Assembly: GCA_016124515.1 (NCBI GenBank)
Contig: WGNN01000092.1
Coordinates: 1-35,091 of the forward strand
Length of the DNA stretch: 35,091 bases
Reading direction: 5' to 3'
Source: a bacterium
Lineage (GTDB): Bacteria > Bacteroidota > Bacteroidia > CAILMK01 > JACPUW01
In this document: piece after piece, positions 23,776 through 32,154 of the stretch
How positions within the stretch are numbered: position 1 is the stretch's first letter
How the letters are laid out: each line of letters starts with the position of its first letter
The notes under the pieces: model-generated
What the model was told of the DNA's origin: nothing
Database searches by the model: none
The model's input: only the letters and a program-made list of their open reading frames with translations
Position numbers and translations under genes: made by a program

Positions 23776-24582
23776 ATGCTTACGAGAGCCATATCGGGGT
23801 TGGTCTTTGTGCTTATTGTAGTGGGAGCCATTTTGGGTGGTGAGCTCAGTTTTTCGCTACTTATAGCTTTGGTGAGTTTGCTGGCAGTAAATGAGCTTTA
23901 CCAAAACCTTGAGAAAACCGGCAAGGCACAGCTTCATGGCTTGCAGAAATGGTTTATTGCCGCTACGGTACCGCTGGTTTTGTTGTACGCCGCTTACCAG
24001 TTTGGCTACATTACACAGTTGGTCTATCTCATGCCGGTTTTGGTGTTTTTGCCGCTCATAGCCCTTTTGCGCACACCGGTTGAGCAGGGTGTGGCTACCA
24101 TGGCTTATTCACTTATGGGCTTTGCCTATGTTTTGTTTTCTTTTCTCATGCTGTTTCACTGGGCAGCGGTTTTTTACAGCTACGAATGGAAGTACCTGTT
24201 GGGAGGAATCATTGCCATTTGGGCCAACGATGTGTTTGCCTACCTTACAGGAAAGGCAGTGGGAAGAACCAAGCTTATAGAACGCATATCGCCCAACAAA
24301 ACCCGTGAAGGAACTGCCGGCGGACTGTTGTTTGCGGTATTGGCTGCCATGTTGTATGCCTGGTTTATGGGCGAATCGCCTGCTGCATGGGCGGGTTTTG
24401 GCTTGCTCTGTGGCATTTGTGCTACACTGGGCGATTTGGTAGAATCTGTACTGAAACGCTCGCTGGGGGTAAAAGATATGGGTCGTATAATGCCTGGCCA
24501 CGGTGGCGTACTCGACCGCTTTGATGCCCTTATGTTTGCTGCTCCATTTGGTGCTGCTTATATCCAATTGGTATTAATTTGA
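23776..24582 (+). CDS. cdsA: Phosphatidate cytidylyltransferase
   Basis: Integral membrane enzyme that makes CDP-diacylglycerol from phosphatidate and CTP, the branch point for phospholipids; 268 residues, about seven to eight membrane segments. Conserved CdsA elements are visible: NDVFAYLTGKAVGRTKLIERISPNKTREG split by short gaps (about 153-182), GDLVESVLKRSLGVKDMG, and the signature IMPGHGGVLDRFDALMFAAP near the end. Start ATG at 23776. It sits five bases after the CPBP protease gene and 157 bp before psd, the enzyme completing phosphatidylethanolamine synthesis from its product. Confidence 0.96.
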   Translation: MLTRAISGLVFVLIVVGAILGGELSFSLLIALVSLLAVNELYQNLEKTGKAQLHGLQKWFIAATVPLVLLYAAYQFGYITQLVYLMPVLVFLPLIALLRTPVEQGVATMAYSLMGFAYVLFSFLMLFHWAAVFYSYEWKYLLGGIIAIWANDVFAYLTGKAVGRTKLIERISPNKTREGTAGGLLFAVLAAMLYAWFMGESPAAWAGFGLLCGICATLGDLVESVLKRSLGVKDMGRIMPGHGGVLDRFDALMFAAPFGAAYIQLVLI

Positions 24583-24663
24583 AATTGGGCATGTAGCACA
24601 ATGGTATTTCGCTAAATATTGATAATGATATAGTTGAGTGGATAGATGTGGTTAAGTAATCAA

Positions 24664-24681
24664 GGTCTTTGCAGGAAGACC
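24664..24681. other. Hairpin in the cdsA-psd gap
   Basis: GGTCTT and AAGACC form a 6-bp perfect stem with loop TGCAGG. No T-run follows on the plus strand, so it is not an intrinsic terminator. It could be a processing or stabilising element, or chance. Confidence 0.2.
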
Positions 24682-24739
24682 AAAATCACCTTCACAAGTT
24701 TAGCAGGAGCGGTTTAGCGGAAGTCTTGCGCTTTAGTTT

Positions 24740-25441
24740 ATGTCCAATGGCCAATTGCGGTTTAAATTGCGCCCATATATACAGTTTATGATTCATAAGG
24801 AAGGATATACCACTTTGCTGGTGGCGGGATTGGTACTCGCTGTTATAGCTTTTTTGGGCTTAAAATTTGTGCCACGCCCTTGGTCATTTTTGTTTCTGGC
24901 CTTTTCTGTTGGTTTCTTTTTGTTTTTCATGCAGTTTTTCAGAAACCCAGTGCGCATACCGCCCAACCTCCCCAATTCGGTTATTTCGCCGGCTGATGGA
25001 AAAGTGGTGGTAATAGAAAAGGTTTTTGAAAAGCGATTTTTCAACAAAGAAATGATGCAGGTTTCCATTTTCATGTCGCCGTTTAATGTGCATGTAAACC
25101 GCGTACCTTTTGACGGGAAAGTGGTTTTTTCGAAATACCACGAGGGCAAATACCTGGTGGCTTTTCACCCAAAATCTTCGGAGTTGAATGAAAGCACCAC
25201 GGTGGTGTATGAACACGAGAAGCTAGGCACGCAAGTAATGGTACGCCAAATAGCAGGCGCGGTGGCTCGCCGCATAGTATGTTATATGAAAGAAGGAATG
25301 GAAGTAAAAGCCGGCGACGAAATGGGCTTTATTAAGTTCGGTTCGCGTGCCGACATCTTTCTTCCGCTGGATGCAGAAATAAAAGTGAAGCTGGGTGATG
25401 TGTGCACGGGTTCAATAACCGAAATTGCGTCTTTGAAATAA
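24740..25441 (+). CDS. psd: Phosphatidylserine decarboxylase family protein
   Basis: Pyruvoyl-dependent, membrane-anchored enzyme that converts phosphatidylserine to phosphatidylethanolamine; 233 residues, the short form common in Bacteroidota. Two hydrophobic segments (about 26-43 and 48-66) anchor the N-terminus. The family motifs are FRNPVR at 67-72, ISPADGKVV at 82-90, MSPFNVHVNR at 112-121, and IAGAVARRIV at 171-180. Self-cleavage is expected between Gly201 and Ser202 in the FGSRAD motif, giving a small alpha chain with the pyruvoyl group. Start ATG at 24740. It lies in the same lipid-synthesis group as cdsA; a phosphatidylserine synthase gene is not in this window. Confidence 0.93.
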   Translation: MSNGQLRFKLRPYIQFMIHKEGYTTLLVAGLVLAVIAFLGLKFVPRPWSFLFLAFSVGFFLFFMQFFRNPVRIPPNLPNSVISPADGKVVVIEKVFEKRFFNKEMMQVSIFMSPFNVHVNRVPFDGKVVFSKYHEGKYLVAFHPKSSELNESTTVVYEHEKLGTQVMVRQIAGAVARRIVCYMKEGMEVKAGDEMGFIKFGSRADIFLPLDAEIKVKLGDVCTGSITEIASLK

Positions 25442-25463
25442 TGCAAGCGGCACTTGCACACGA
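25442..25463 (+). terminator. Weak hairpin after psd
   Basis: TGCAAG (25442-25447) and CTTGCA (25453-25458) form a stem directly after the psd stop; a T-run begins only about six bases later. It is a possible weak terminator or attenuator between psd and the START-like gene. Confidence 0.25.
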
Positions 25464-25535
25464 ATTTTTAAAACAATTGAATCCAAAACCAAAAAAAAGT
25501 GCTTTATTGTCCGCTCGTTTTAGAAAACAATATTA

Positions 25536-25913
25536 ATGGCAAGAGTTAAATACACCTTAGAATTTACCACAAGAGCCAAACCTGAGTTGATATACACTTA
25601 TATAAGTACAGCGAGTGGCCTGGCCACATGGTTTGCCGACGATGTGAACGTGAATGGAAAAATGTACACCTTTATTTGGGATGGTGCTGAGGAAAAGGCT
25701 GAATTGGTGTCTAAAAAAATTAACAAAATGACCCGCTTCAAGTGGCTCGATCGCGAACAGGACGAATACGTTTCGTTTGAAATTGTGCGCGATGAACTTA
25801 CCGACGACGTGTCGTTGATGGTAACCGATTTTGAGGAAGAAGATGATGTAGACGATGCCAAAGCAGTTTGGGAAGTGTCTATCGATCAGCTGAAAATGAC
25901 CATTGGAGGTTAA
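25536..25913 (+). CDS. START-like domain protein (SRPBCC superfamily)
   Basis: Small soluble protein of 125 residues resembling the START-like/AHSA1 lipid-binding fold family widespread in Bacteroidota. Visible features are an opening strand VKYTLEFTTRAKPELIYTYI, the helix-turn segment STASGLATWFADDV typical of the fold, the paired strands TFIWDGAEEKAELVSKK and RFKWLDREQDEYVSFEIV, and a C-terminal helix AVWEVSIDQLKMTI. The protein is notably acidic near the end (DFEEEDDVDD). No catalytic residues can be proposed. Start ATG at 25536. It is followed directly by a strong terminator, so it ends the plus-strand lipid group. The ligand is unknown; proximity to cdsA/psd hints at a lipid but does not prove it. 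Confidence 0.8.
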   Translation: MARVKYTLEFTTRAKPELIYTYISTASGLATWFADDVNVNGKMYTFIWDGAEEKAELVSKKINKMTRFKWLDREQDEYVSFEIVRDELTDDVSLMVTDFEEEDDVDDAKAVWEVSIDQLKMTIGG

Positions 25914-25935
25914 TTTTTTGAATAAATAACAAACT

Positions 25936-25963
25936 AAAAGCAGACCCCGTGTCTGCTTTTTTT
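25936..25963 (+). terminator. Strong intrinsic terminator
   Basis: A perfect 10-bp stem, AAAAGCAGAC and GTCTGCTTTT, with five-base loop CCCGT, runs straight into three more T (seven T in a row). It lies 23 bases after the START-like gene. The A-run on the left arm could also support termination from the minus strand. Confidence 0.9.
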
Positions 25964-26032
25964 GTTTATGGTTGAAAATTTGCATCGCCGCTGCCGCCTC
26001 GTCAAAAGGTTCTCATTTATCAAAACCGTATT

Positions 26033-27469
26033 TTGAAGAAAATATACCGACTCTCGCTGTTCACTTTTATTGGTCCTTTTGTGGCCACCTTCTTCATTGC
26101 CCTCTTTGTGCTGGTAATGCAGTTTTTGTGGCGCTACATTGACGACCTTGCCGGCAAGGGGCTCGAAACTTCGGTGGTTATTGAACTGCTGCTCTACGCA
26201 TCGGCCAACCTCATGCCCATGGCCATTCCCATTTCCATTTTGCTTTCAAGCATCATGACCTTTGGCAACCTGGCCGAAAACCACGAACTGCTGGCTTTTA
26301 AAACCACGGGTGTTTCGCTCGTGCGTATTATGAGACCACTCACCGTTACGGTGTTTTTCATATCCATTTTCGCTTTCTTTTTTGCCAATAATGTGGTGCC
26401 ACAAGCCAACCTCAAGTTCCGCTCGCTTTTGTATTCCATTAAAGAACAAAAACCTGCAATGGACATAGTTGAAGGCGTTTTTTATGGCGGTATTGAAGGC
26501 TACAGCATCAGGGTAAACCAAAAGGACCGCGAAACGGATGAGTTGTACGACATCATGATTTACGACAAAACGGAAAAGCGCGGAAACGTGATGGTAACGC
26601 GGGCCGAACACGGCAAAATGTACATTACCCAAGACAAACATTTTCTCATACTCGATTTGTACAATGGCTACCGCTACCACGAGATGCCCGAATCGAAGAA
26701 GAATGGCAACCCAACCTATCCACACAACCGCCTCAAATTTGAGAAGTACCAAATTAGGTTCGATTTGTCTTCCTTCAATTTCAGACGCGCCAAGGAAGAG
26801 CTTTGGAAAAACAGCACGCAGATGCTCAACATAAACCAACTTTCCTACTACATTGACACTACTTACATCAAAACAGAGCTCAAGAAGCAGTATGTGAGGG
26901 AATACGCTGTGCCCTATTTCTCCTTTCTCAGCGACAGTTGTTTCCACATTTACGACTCCGCAGCCGTGGGCTACAGTCGGCAGCACTATATAAGTGGCAT
27001 CAGCAATACCGCCACACAACCGCTTATTCAACGAGCGGTGTCGCATGCCCGCAGCCTCAAAGGGGCGCTAAAATCCGCTACCAACGAAATAGACTATCAG
27101 ATAAAGCGGCGCATTGGAGCCGAAATAGAATACCACCGTAAGTTTACCTTGTCAATGGCTTGTATCTTACTGTTTTTTATTGGCGCACCGCTGGGGGCCA
27201 TTATAAGGAAAGGTGGCTTGGGCATGCCGGTGGTTATCTCCATCGTGCTGTTTATCATTTATTATATTGTAATGATAGGCTCAGAAAAAGCCGCCAAGCA
27301 AGAGGTTATCTATGCGCAGGCGGGCATGTGGTTTCCGGTGGTTTTCATTACGCCTTTTGCTATTGTGTTAACAATACGCGCCAACAATGACTCTAAAATG
27401 GTGAATATTGCTCTTTTGATTCAGGAACAAATAAGCAAATTAGCCAAGCGATTAGGAAAGAAAGGATGA
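26033..27469 (+). CDS. LptF/LptG-family (YjgP/YjgQ) permease
   Basis: Inner-membrane component of the lipopolysaccharide transport ABC complex; 478 residues. It has the family layout: three N-terminal membrane helices (about 10-31, 50-72 and 104-122), a long periplasmic jellyroll-like region of about 240 residues, and three C-terminal helices (starting near 372, 398 and 431). Conserved patterns include IGPFVATFF, the cytoplasmic coupling region ENHELLAFKTTGVSLVRIMRP broken as ENHELLAFK and GVSLVRIMRP, and FFIGAPLGAIIRKGG. The start must be TTG at 26033 because the first ATG (codon 29) would cut into helix 1. It probably acts with LptB and a partner elsewhere. It overlaps the next glycosyltransferase by ATGA, opening a four-gene coupled run. 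Confidence 0.93.
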   Translation: MKKIYRLSLFTFIGPFVATFFIALFVLVMQFLWRYIDDLAGKGLETSVVIELLLYASANLMPMAIPISILLSSIMTFGNLAENHELLAFKTTGVSLVRIMRPLTVTVFFISIFAFFFANNVVPQANLKFRSLLYSIKEQKPAMDIVEGVFYGGIEGYSIRVNQKDRETDELYDIMIYDKTEKRGNVMVTRAEHGKMYITQDKHFLILDLYNGYRYHEMPESKKNGNPTYPHNRLKFEKYQIRFDLSSFNFRRAKEELWKNSTQMLNINQLSYYIDTTYIKTELKKQYVREYAVPYFSFLSDSCFHIYDSAAVGYSRQHYISGISNTATQPLIQRAVSHARSLKGALKSATNEIDYQIKRRIGAEIEYHRKFTLSMACILLFFIGAPLGAIIRKGGLGMPVVISIVLFIIYYIVMIGSEKAAKQEVIYAQAGMWFPVVFITPFAIVLTIRANNDSKMVNIALLIQEQISKLAKRLGKKG

Positions 27470-28671
27470 AAATCCTGCAATTATGTTTACGGTTTCCGTT
27501 TCCGCCACGCGACGGAGGCACTATGGCCATGGCAAGTTTAAGTGCCGGCCTCAAAGCCAATGGTGTTGAGCTGCAAATTGCCGCGCTCAATACCGCCAAG
27601 CATCCGGTGCCCGACCACCAAATAGCAGCGGCTAAAAAAAGCTACCAAATACACAGCTATTGGCTCGACAACCGTATTGGCTTGGTAAATACGGCTCTCA
27701 ATTTGTTCAGCAACAAGGCATTTCATGTGTCGCGCTTTTATGCCGCCCATATTGAACAGGCATTGATTGATTTGCTGCACAAGTACTCATTTGATGCGGT
27801 AGTGTTTGAAAGCATTTTTATGGCACCTTACCTGCCCGTGGTCCAAAAACACAGCAAGGCGGTTACGGTGCTGCGTTCACACAATATAGAGTATCTTATT
27901 TGGCAACGGGTCTGCGACGAAAGCACCAACCCACTGAAGAAAGCTTACCTGAATATTCAAATGGGGCGGTTGAAAAAATATGAACTTGAAACGAGCGGTC
28001 AATTTGATATCATCGCCGCCATTACACCGGTCGATGCGCATTTTTACCGCGGTTTGGCTATCAAATCAAAAGTAATTGACCTGCCATTTGGCATCGACAA
28101 CCTTGCTCAACCACTGCAATTGAGCTCAAATGACCCATATTTTCATATTGGTTTTTTGGGTTCTATGGATTGGATTCCCAATCAGGAAGGTATTCGCTGG
28201 TTTGTGAGCGAGGTGTGGCCCTTAATTGAATCAAAAAACGCCGGAATAAAATGCCACATTGCCGGGCGCCACATGCCTGCCGACCTATTGGCCAAAAACG
28301 CCGGGCATTTGCACATAGAAGCTGAAGTAGCTGATTCGCAAACCTTTTTTGCGCAATTGCAATTGTCTGTAGTGCCCTTGCGCTCGGGCAGTGGCGTGCG
28401 TATAAAAGTACTGGAGAGCATGGCTATGGGTTTGCCCGTATTGGCAACCGAAATTGGCTATGAAGGAATAGAAGCAAGCAACGGCACTTCAATTATTGAA
28501 GCCAATACCGCAAATGAATTTGCTGAGGCGGTACTGCAATTGGCTCATGATTTTGACAAACTGCAATACATTGCAGCAAATGCAAGAAAACTAATAGAAA
28601 AGAAATATGGTGTAGCAAAAGCCGCGGGTGTTTTAATAAATGAAATTAATAAACTGGAAAGCGGCCTATGA
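27466..28671 (+). CDS. GT4-like glycosyltransferase
   Basis: GT-B fold glycosyltransferase of 401 residues. It opens with CLRFPFPPRDGGTMAMASL (about 7-25), a typical acceptor-side loop. Its C-terminal half contains HIGFLGSMDWIPNQEGIRWF, HIAGRHMPAD, and the donor-binding stretch VVPLRSGSGVRIKVLESMAM followed by GLPVLAT. It is ATGA-coupled to the LptF/G-type permease before it and to a related transferase after it. This placement suggests a role in LPS core or another envelope glycan, separate from the EPS operon; the acceptor and donor are unknown. Confidence 0.9.
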   Translation: MKILQLCLRFPFPPRDGGTMAMASLSAGLKANGVELQIAALNTAKHPVPDHQIAAAKKSYQIHSYWLDNRIGLVNTALNLFSNKAFHVSRFYAAHIEQALIDLLHKYSFDAVVFESIFMAPYLPVVQKHSKAVTVLRSHNIEYLIWQRVCDESTNPLKKAYLNIQMGRLKKYELETSGQFDIIAAITPVDAHFYRGLAIKSKVIDLPFGIDNLAQPLQLSSNDPYFHIGFLGSMDWIPNQEGIRWFVSEVWPLIESKNAGIKCHIAGRHMPADLLAKNAGHLHIEAEVADSQTFFAQLQLSVVPLRSGSGVRIKVLESMAMGLPVLATEIGYEGIEASNGTSIIEANTANEFAEAVLQLAHDFDKLQYIAANARKLIEKKYGVAKAAGVLINEINKLESGL

Positions 28672-29840
28672 AATTATTGATACTCACTTCCCGGTTTCCC
28701 TACCCGCTTGAGAAAGGTGATAAACTCAGAATTTATCATCAGATCAAATATTTGTCTAATACCTATGAAATAATACTTTGCTCGCTAACCGATGTGGCGG
28801 TGCCCGATGAATACCTGGAAAAATTGAAACCCTATTGCACCGAAGTGCATGTATTCAGGCTGAGGCGGAGCATTATTTTTCCGCGTGTATTGTGGTGGTT
28901 TTTGAAGGGAAAATCCATTCAAGTGGGTTATTTTACCAGTACGGGCATTAAAAGAAAAATGGAAAAACTAATATTCAAGCACAATCCCGACCACATATAT
29001 TGCCAATTGGTGCGCATGGCCGAGTATGTGAAAGACATTTACCACATTACCAAAACTATAGATTATATGGACGCCTTTTCGAAAGGCATGGAGCGGCAAG
29101 CGGCTGATTCGCCTTATCCCCTCAATATAATCTACCGGAAAGAAGCACAGCGGCTAAAGCGCTATGAAGCACGTATTTTTTACGAATTTGACTTGCGAAC
29201 TATCATATCTACTCAAGACCGCGACTGTATAAACAACCCTTATGCAGAGCAAATAAAAATAATACCCAACGGAGTAGATGTCAGTGGTTTTTATTTCAAA
29301 GCATCTCCACAGCCTCAGGTGCATTTGTTGTTTGTGGGCAACATGAGTTATTACCCCAATGTGAAAGCAGCCGAGTACATTGCCGGCCAAATTGCCCCCC
29401 TGCTCAATAATGCAGGAAAGGTGAGGCATATTGAAATAGCCGGTGCCAATCCTTCACCCACTGTGCAGGCACTCGCATCGCCACAAATAAAAATAAGTGG
29501 ATGGGTGGACGATATTGTGGCAACTTACCACGCGGCATACGTTTTTGTGGCGCCTTTGTTTCACGGCAGTGGTTTGCAAAACAAAATTTTGGAAGCCATG
29601 GCTTGTGGCGTTCCTGTGATAACTACCACCCAAACCAACAATGCCATTGGTGCCAAGGCCAATGAAGAGATTTTGCTGGCCGATACCGCCGAAGATTTTG
29701 CTGCCGCTGTTGAAGAATTGCTCAGCAACACACAGCTTTATGAGCACTTGCGACGCAATGCTCGTACTTTTGTGGAACAGAATTACAGCTGGGACGTTTT
29801 TGTAGGACAACTCAGTGATGCAATAAAAAGTATAGAATGA
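28668..29840 (+). CDS. GT4-like glycosyltransferase (TIGR03087/Stp1-like)
   Basis: A 390-residue GT-B transferase related to its upstream neighbour. N-terminal motif [19 protein letters not shown] (about 8-26); middle segment [15 protein letters not shown]-terminal [29 protein letters not shown], and the donor site [20 protein letters not shown] followed by GVPVITT. This pattern resembles sugar transferases described with exosortase/PEP-CTERM systems (TIGR03087), but I see no exosortase here, so that label is only structural. Start and stop overlap the flanking genes by four bases each (ATGA), indicating a single coupled transcript ending in ribBA. Confidence 0.9.
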   Translation: MKLLILTSRFPYPLEKGDKLRIYHQIKYLSNTYEIILCSLTDVAVPDEYLEKLKPYCTEVHVFRLRRSIIFPRVLWWFLKGKSIQVGYFTSTGIKRKMEKLIFKHNPDHIYCQLVRMAEYVKDIYHITKTIDYMDAFSKGMERQAADSPYPLNIIYRKEAQRLKRYEARIFYEFDLRTIISTQDRDCINNPYAEQIKIIPNGVDVSGFYFKASPQPQVHLLFVGNMSYYPNVKAAEYIAGQIAPLLNNAGKVRHIEIAGANPSPTVQALASPQIKISGWVDDIVATYHAAYVFVAPLFHGSGLQNKILEAMACGVPVITTTQTNNAIGAKANEEILLADTAEDFAAAVEELLSNTQLYEHLRRNARTFVEQNYSWDVFVGQLSDAIKSIE

Positions 29841-31045
29841 AACTCAATACCATAGACGAAGCGCTGGAAGACGTAAAACAGGGAAAAGTAATTATTGTAG
29901 TGGACGACGAAGACCGTGAGAATGAAGGGGATTTTGTAATTCCGGCACGGCACGTAACCCCCGAGGTGATAAACTTTATGGCCAAGGAAGGGCGCGGACT
30001 TATTTGCGCTCCCGTGATAGAGTCAAGAGCCGATGAATTGGAACTCAACCTGATGGTGGAGTCGAACACGGCTTTGCACGAAACGCCTTTTACCGTGCCA
30101 ATTGACTTGATTGGTCATGGTTGTACCACGGGAATATCGGCGCACGACCGGGCTAAGACGGTGCAGGCTTTGATAGATCCTGCCACCAAGCCCTCTGATT
30201 TCGGCCGTCCGGGTCACATTTTTCCCTTAAGAGCAAGAAAGGGTGGCGTACTGCGCAGGGCAGGCCACACTGAAGCCTGTATAGATATTGCCCGCCTGTG
30301 CGATTACGAACCTGCCGGTGCCATAGTAGAAATTATGAACGACGACGGCACCATGGCCCGCCTGCCCCAACTCTTTGAAATAGCCGCCAAATTTGATTTG
30401 AAAGTGGTATCCATTCAAGATTTGATCAGGTACCGCATGGCCCGCGAAAGCTTGATAGAGCGGCAAATAGACGAAGTGGATATGCCTACCGAGTTCGGCA
30501 ATTTCAAGTTGATAGCCTTTAAACAAATAACCACAGATGAAACACATTTGGCGCTGGTAAAGGGCAGTTGGACCGAGGAAGACGAGGTATTGGTGCGTGT
30601 GCATTCATCCTGTGTAACCGGCGATATATTTGGCTCGTGCCGCTGCGATTGCGGACCACAACTACATGCCGCCATGCAATTGGTAGAAAAAGCCGGACGC
30701 GGTGTTATCTTGTATATGAATCAGGAAGGGCGGGGGATAGGCTTGCTCAACAAACTAAAAGCATACAAACTGCAACAAGAAGGACTAGATACGGTGGATG
30801 CAAACCTGAAGCTCGGTTTTAAAATGGACAACCGCGACTACGGAATCGGAGCGCAGATATTGCACAGCCTGGGTTTGCGAAAAATAAATTTAATATCAAA
30901 CAACCCATCAAAACGCGCCGGACTTGGTGGCTACGGGCTGGAGATAGTGGGTAGAACACCACTTGAAATTGCGCCTAACAAACACAACGAGAAGTACTTA
31001 CAAACCAAGAGAGACCGCATGGGGCACGACATTCTTAAAAAATAA
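29837..31045 (+). CDS. ribBA: Bifunctional 3,4-dihydroxy-2-butanone-4-phosphate synthase / GTP cyclohydrolase II
   Basis: Two-domain cytoplasmic enzyme for the first steps of both branches of riboflavin synthesis, 402 residues. The RibB half (about 1-200) shows [17 protein letters not shown] with the acidic metal/substrate loop, STG-equivalent [10 protein letters not shown], and [10 protein letters not shown] then [12 protein letters not shown]. The RibA half (about 205-402) shows the zinc-binding cysteines in [18 protein letters not shown], the catalytic [16 protein letters not shown], and [12 protein letters not shown]. Both active sites look intact. The start overlaps the preceding glycosyltransferase by ATGA. 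No FMN riboswitch could act here, because the gene is internal to a transcript; it is an odd partner for envelope genes, but such mixing is common. Confidence 0.97.
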   Translation: MKLNTIDEALEDVKQGKVIIVVDDEDRENEGDFVIPARHVTPEVINFMAKEGRGLICAPVIESRADELELNLMVESNTALHETPFTVPIDLIGHGCTTGISAHDRAKTVQALIDPATKPSDFGRPGHIFPLRARKGGVLRRAGHTEACIDIARLCDYEPAGAIVEIMNDDGTMARLPQLFEIAAKFDLKVVSIQDLIRYRMARESLIERQIDEVDMPTEFGNFKLIAFKQITTDETHLALVKGSWTEEDEVLVRVHSSCVTGDIFGSCRCDCGPQLHAAMQLVEKAGRGVILYMNQEGRGIGLLNKLKAYKLQQEGLDTVDANLKLGFKMDNRDYGIGAQILHSLGLRKINLISNNPSKRAGLGGYGLEIVGRTPLEIAPNKHNEKYLQTKRDRMGHDILKK

Positions 31046-31063
31046 TAGAAGTATTACTATTAT
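31042..31063. promoter_or_regulatory. Inverted repeat overlapping the ribBA stop
   Basis: ATAATAG (31042-31048) and CTATTAT (31057-31063) form 7-bp arms with an inner AGTA-T-TACT core partly inside the loop. It may be a weak terminator for ribBA or an operator for the downstream TetR gene. It shares the ATAG/AGTA...TACT/CTAT lettering with the palindrome at 31957-31969. Confidence 0.35.
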
Positions 31064-31156
31064 CTTAAATTCCATTTGTGCACTAATTTTTTAGATTAAT
31101 TGTTCACTTTACCCGATTAATTGATTTTATTTGTCTTGGTTTTAAGGTAAACGAGA

Positions 31157-31822
31157 TTGTTTGGAATAAATATTCCGGAGTGCTTTTATATAAAGGACCC
31201 GGCAGGCACCGATTTGGGTCGTAGGATAGTATCCTCTGCCTCAGATCAAATTAAAGAGTTTGGCTTCAATAGCTTTACTCTCAAAAAGTTAGCCAACGAA
31301 ATAAAGTCGGTCGAAGCCTCTGTGTATCGCTACTTTGAGAGTAAGGAGCACTTGGCTTATTACCTTTTGGCAAACTATTGGGCGGTGCTTGAATTTAGAT
31401 TGGCTGTATTTACGTCAGGTATTGACGATCCGAAACTTAAACTGGAGAAAACCATTGATGTGCTCGTGGGCGTACTCAATGAAGAAATACCGGGCCTTCA
31501 ATCAGAGGTGGAATTCAAAATACTACAACAAATAGCGCGCGACAACTACTTCTACTCCTTGAGTTTGTTACATGACAACTCGCGTCACAATGATATTAAA
31601 AAATCATTCAAACAACAGGTAAGTAAAATACAATCGCAACTGTCAGAATTGATAGGAGAGTTATCACCAAATTTCAGAAATGCGAATGCCTTGGCTGATA
31701 CGATTATCAACCAAAGTTTATATTCAACGCAGGAGCTAAACATGGCTGGATTGCCAACCTGTACCGAGGGATATGAGAAGATTGCTGCTTACTTGAAAGA
31801 GCTGGTGGGTATGTTGCGTTAA
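31157..31822 (+). CDS. TetR/AcrR-family transcriptional regulator
   Basis: A 221-residue DNA-binding regulator. The N-terminal helix-turn-helix covers about residues 20-68: RRIVSSASDQIKEFGFNSFT, LKKLANEIKSVEASVYRYF, ESKEHLAYYLL, the classic TetR order with the recognition helix ending in YRYF. The rest is helical and unlike any ligand domain I can name, although it resembles the Bacteroidota TetR members that lack known ligands. The start must be TTG at 31157: a TAA lies six bases before it, and no ATG occurs in the first 190 codons. It stands alone between ribBA and the large beta-helix gene on the same strand; possible operators lie on both sides (31042-31063 and 31957-31969). Confidence 0.85.
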   Translation: MFGINIPECFYIKDPAGTDLGRRIVSSASDQIKEFGFNSFTLKKLANEIKSVEASVYRYFESKEHLAYYLLANYWAVLEFRLAVFTSGIDDPKLKLEKTIDVLVGVLNEEIPGLQSEVEFKILQQIARDNYFYSLSLLHDNSRHNDIKKSFKQQVSKIQSQLSELIGELSPNFRNANALADTIINQSLYSTQELNMAGLPTCTEGYEKIAAYLKELVGMLR

Positions 31823-32154
31823 GCAACAGATGGGATAGACGTACAACGGGTTATGTCAGTGCAGTTTTGCCAGAAGCTGTAGATAGGTGTGTACTATAAA
31901 ATTTTCAACAAAAATAGTTGCACAATTGCAAATTCAATGTAATATTGTTAAAAAAAATAGTAGTACTATCATTTTGCATAGAATCAAAAATATTGGAACG
32001 GTGACTGTGGCGCTGCGTTTTGACCTATTAAAGCAGCAATTCGAATTAATTTTCTCTCATTCTTCACACCCCAATTCAATTGTAGCGACGTAAGTGCGTG
32101 CATTGCCGTTCCTCCTTTTCTATATCTCGTTTATTAACCAAACTTAAATAAAGC
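31823..32154. other. Intergenic region between TetR and the beta-helix gene
   Basis: 332 bp without a supported gene; the 68-codon open frame at 31887-32093 has no recognisable feature. It contains the 13-bp palindrome at 31957-31969 and a poor promoter-like pair around it, then about 180 bp of possible leader before the ATG at 32155. No clear terminator for the TetR gene is visible. Confidence 0.5.
31945..31976 (+). promoter_or_regulatory. Palindrome within a possible promoter
   Basis: ATAGTA-G-TACTAT (31957-31969) is a perfect odd-centred palindrome. It lies between a TTG at 31945-31947 and TCATTTTG at 31969-31976, a one-mismatch version of the -7 box TAnnTTTG, with 21-base spacing. A repressor bound here would block transcription of the beta-helix gene. 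The -7 match is imperfect. Confidence 0.35.

Noticed and set aside
24583-24660. tRNA-like D-arm pattern (GTAGCACAATGGTA) after cdsA
   Set aside because: No T-arm GTTCRA motif, anticodon stem or acceptor pairing follows; it is a chance resemblance.
31887-32093. 68-codon frame between TetR and the beta-helix gene
   Set aside because: No domain, signal or conserved-looking composition; it covers the proposed promoter/operator.
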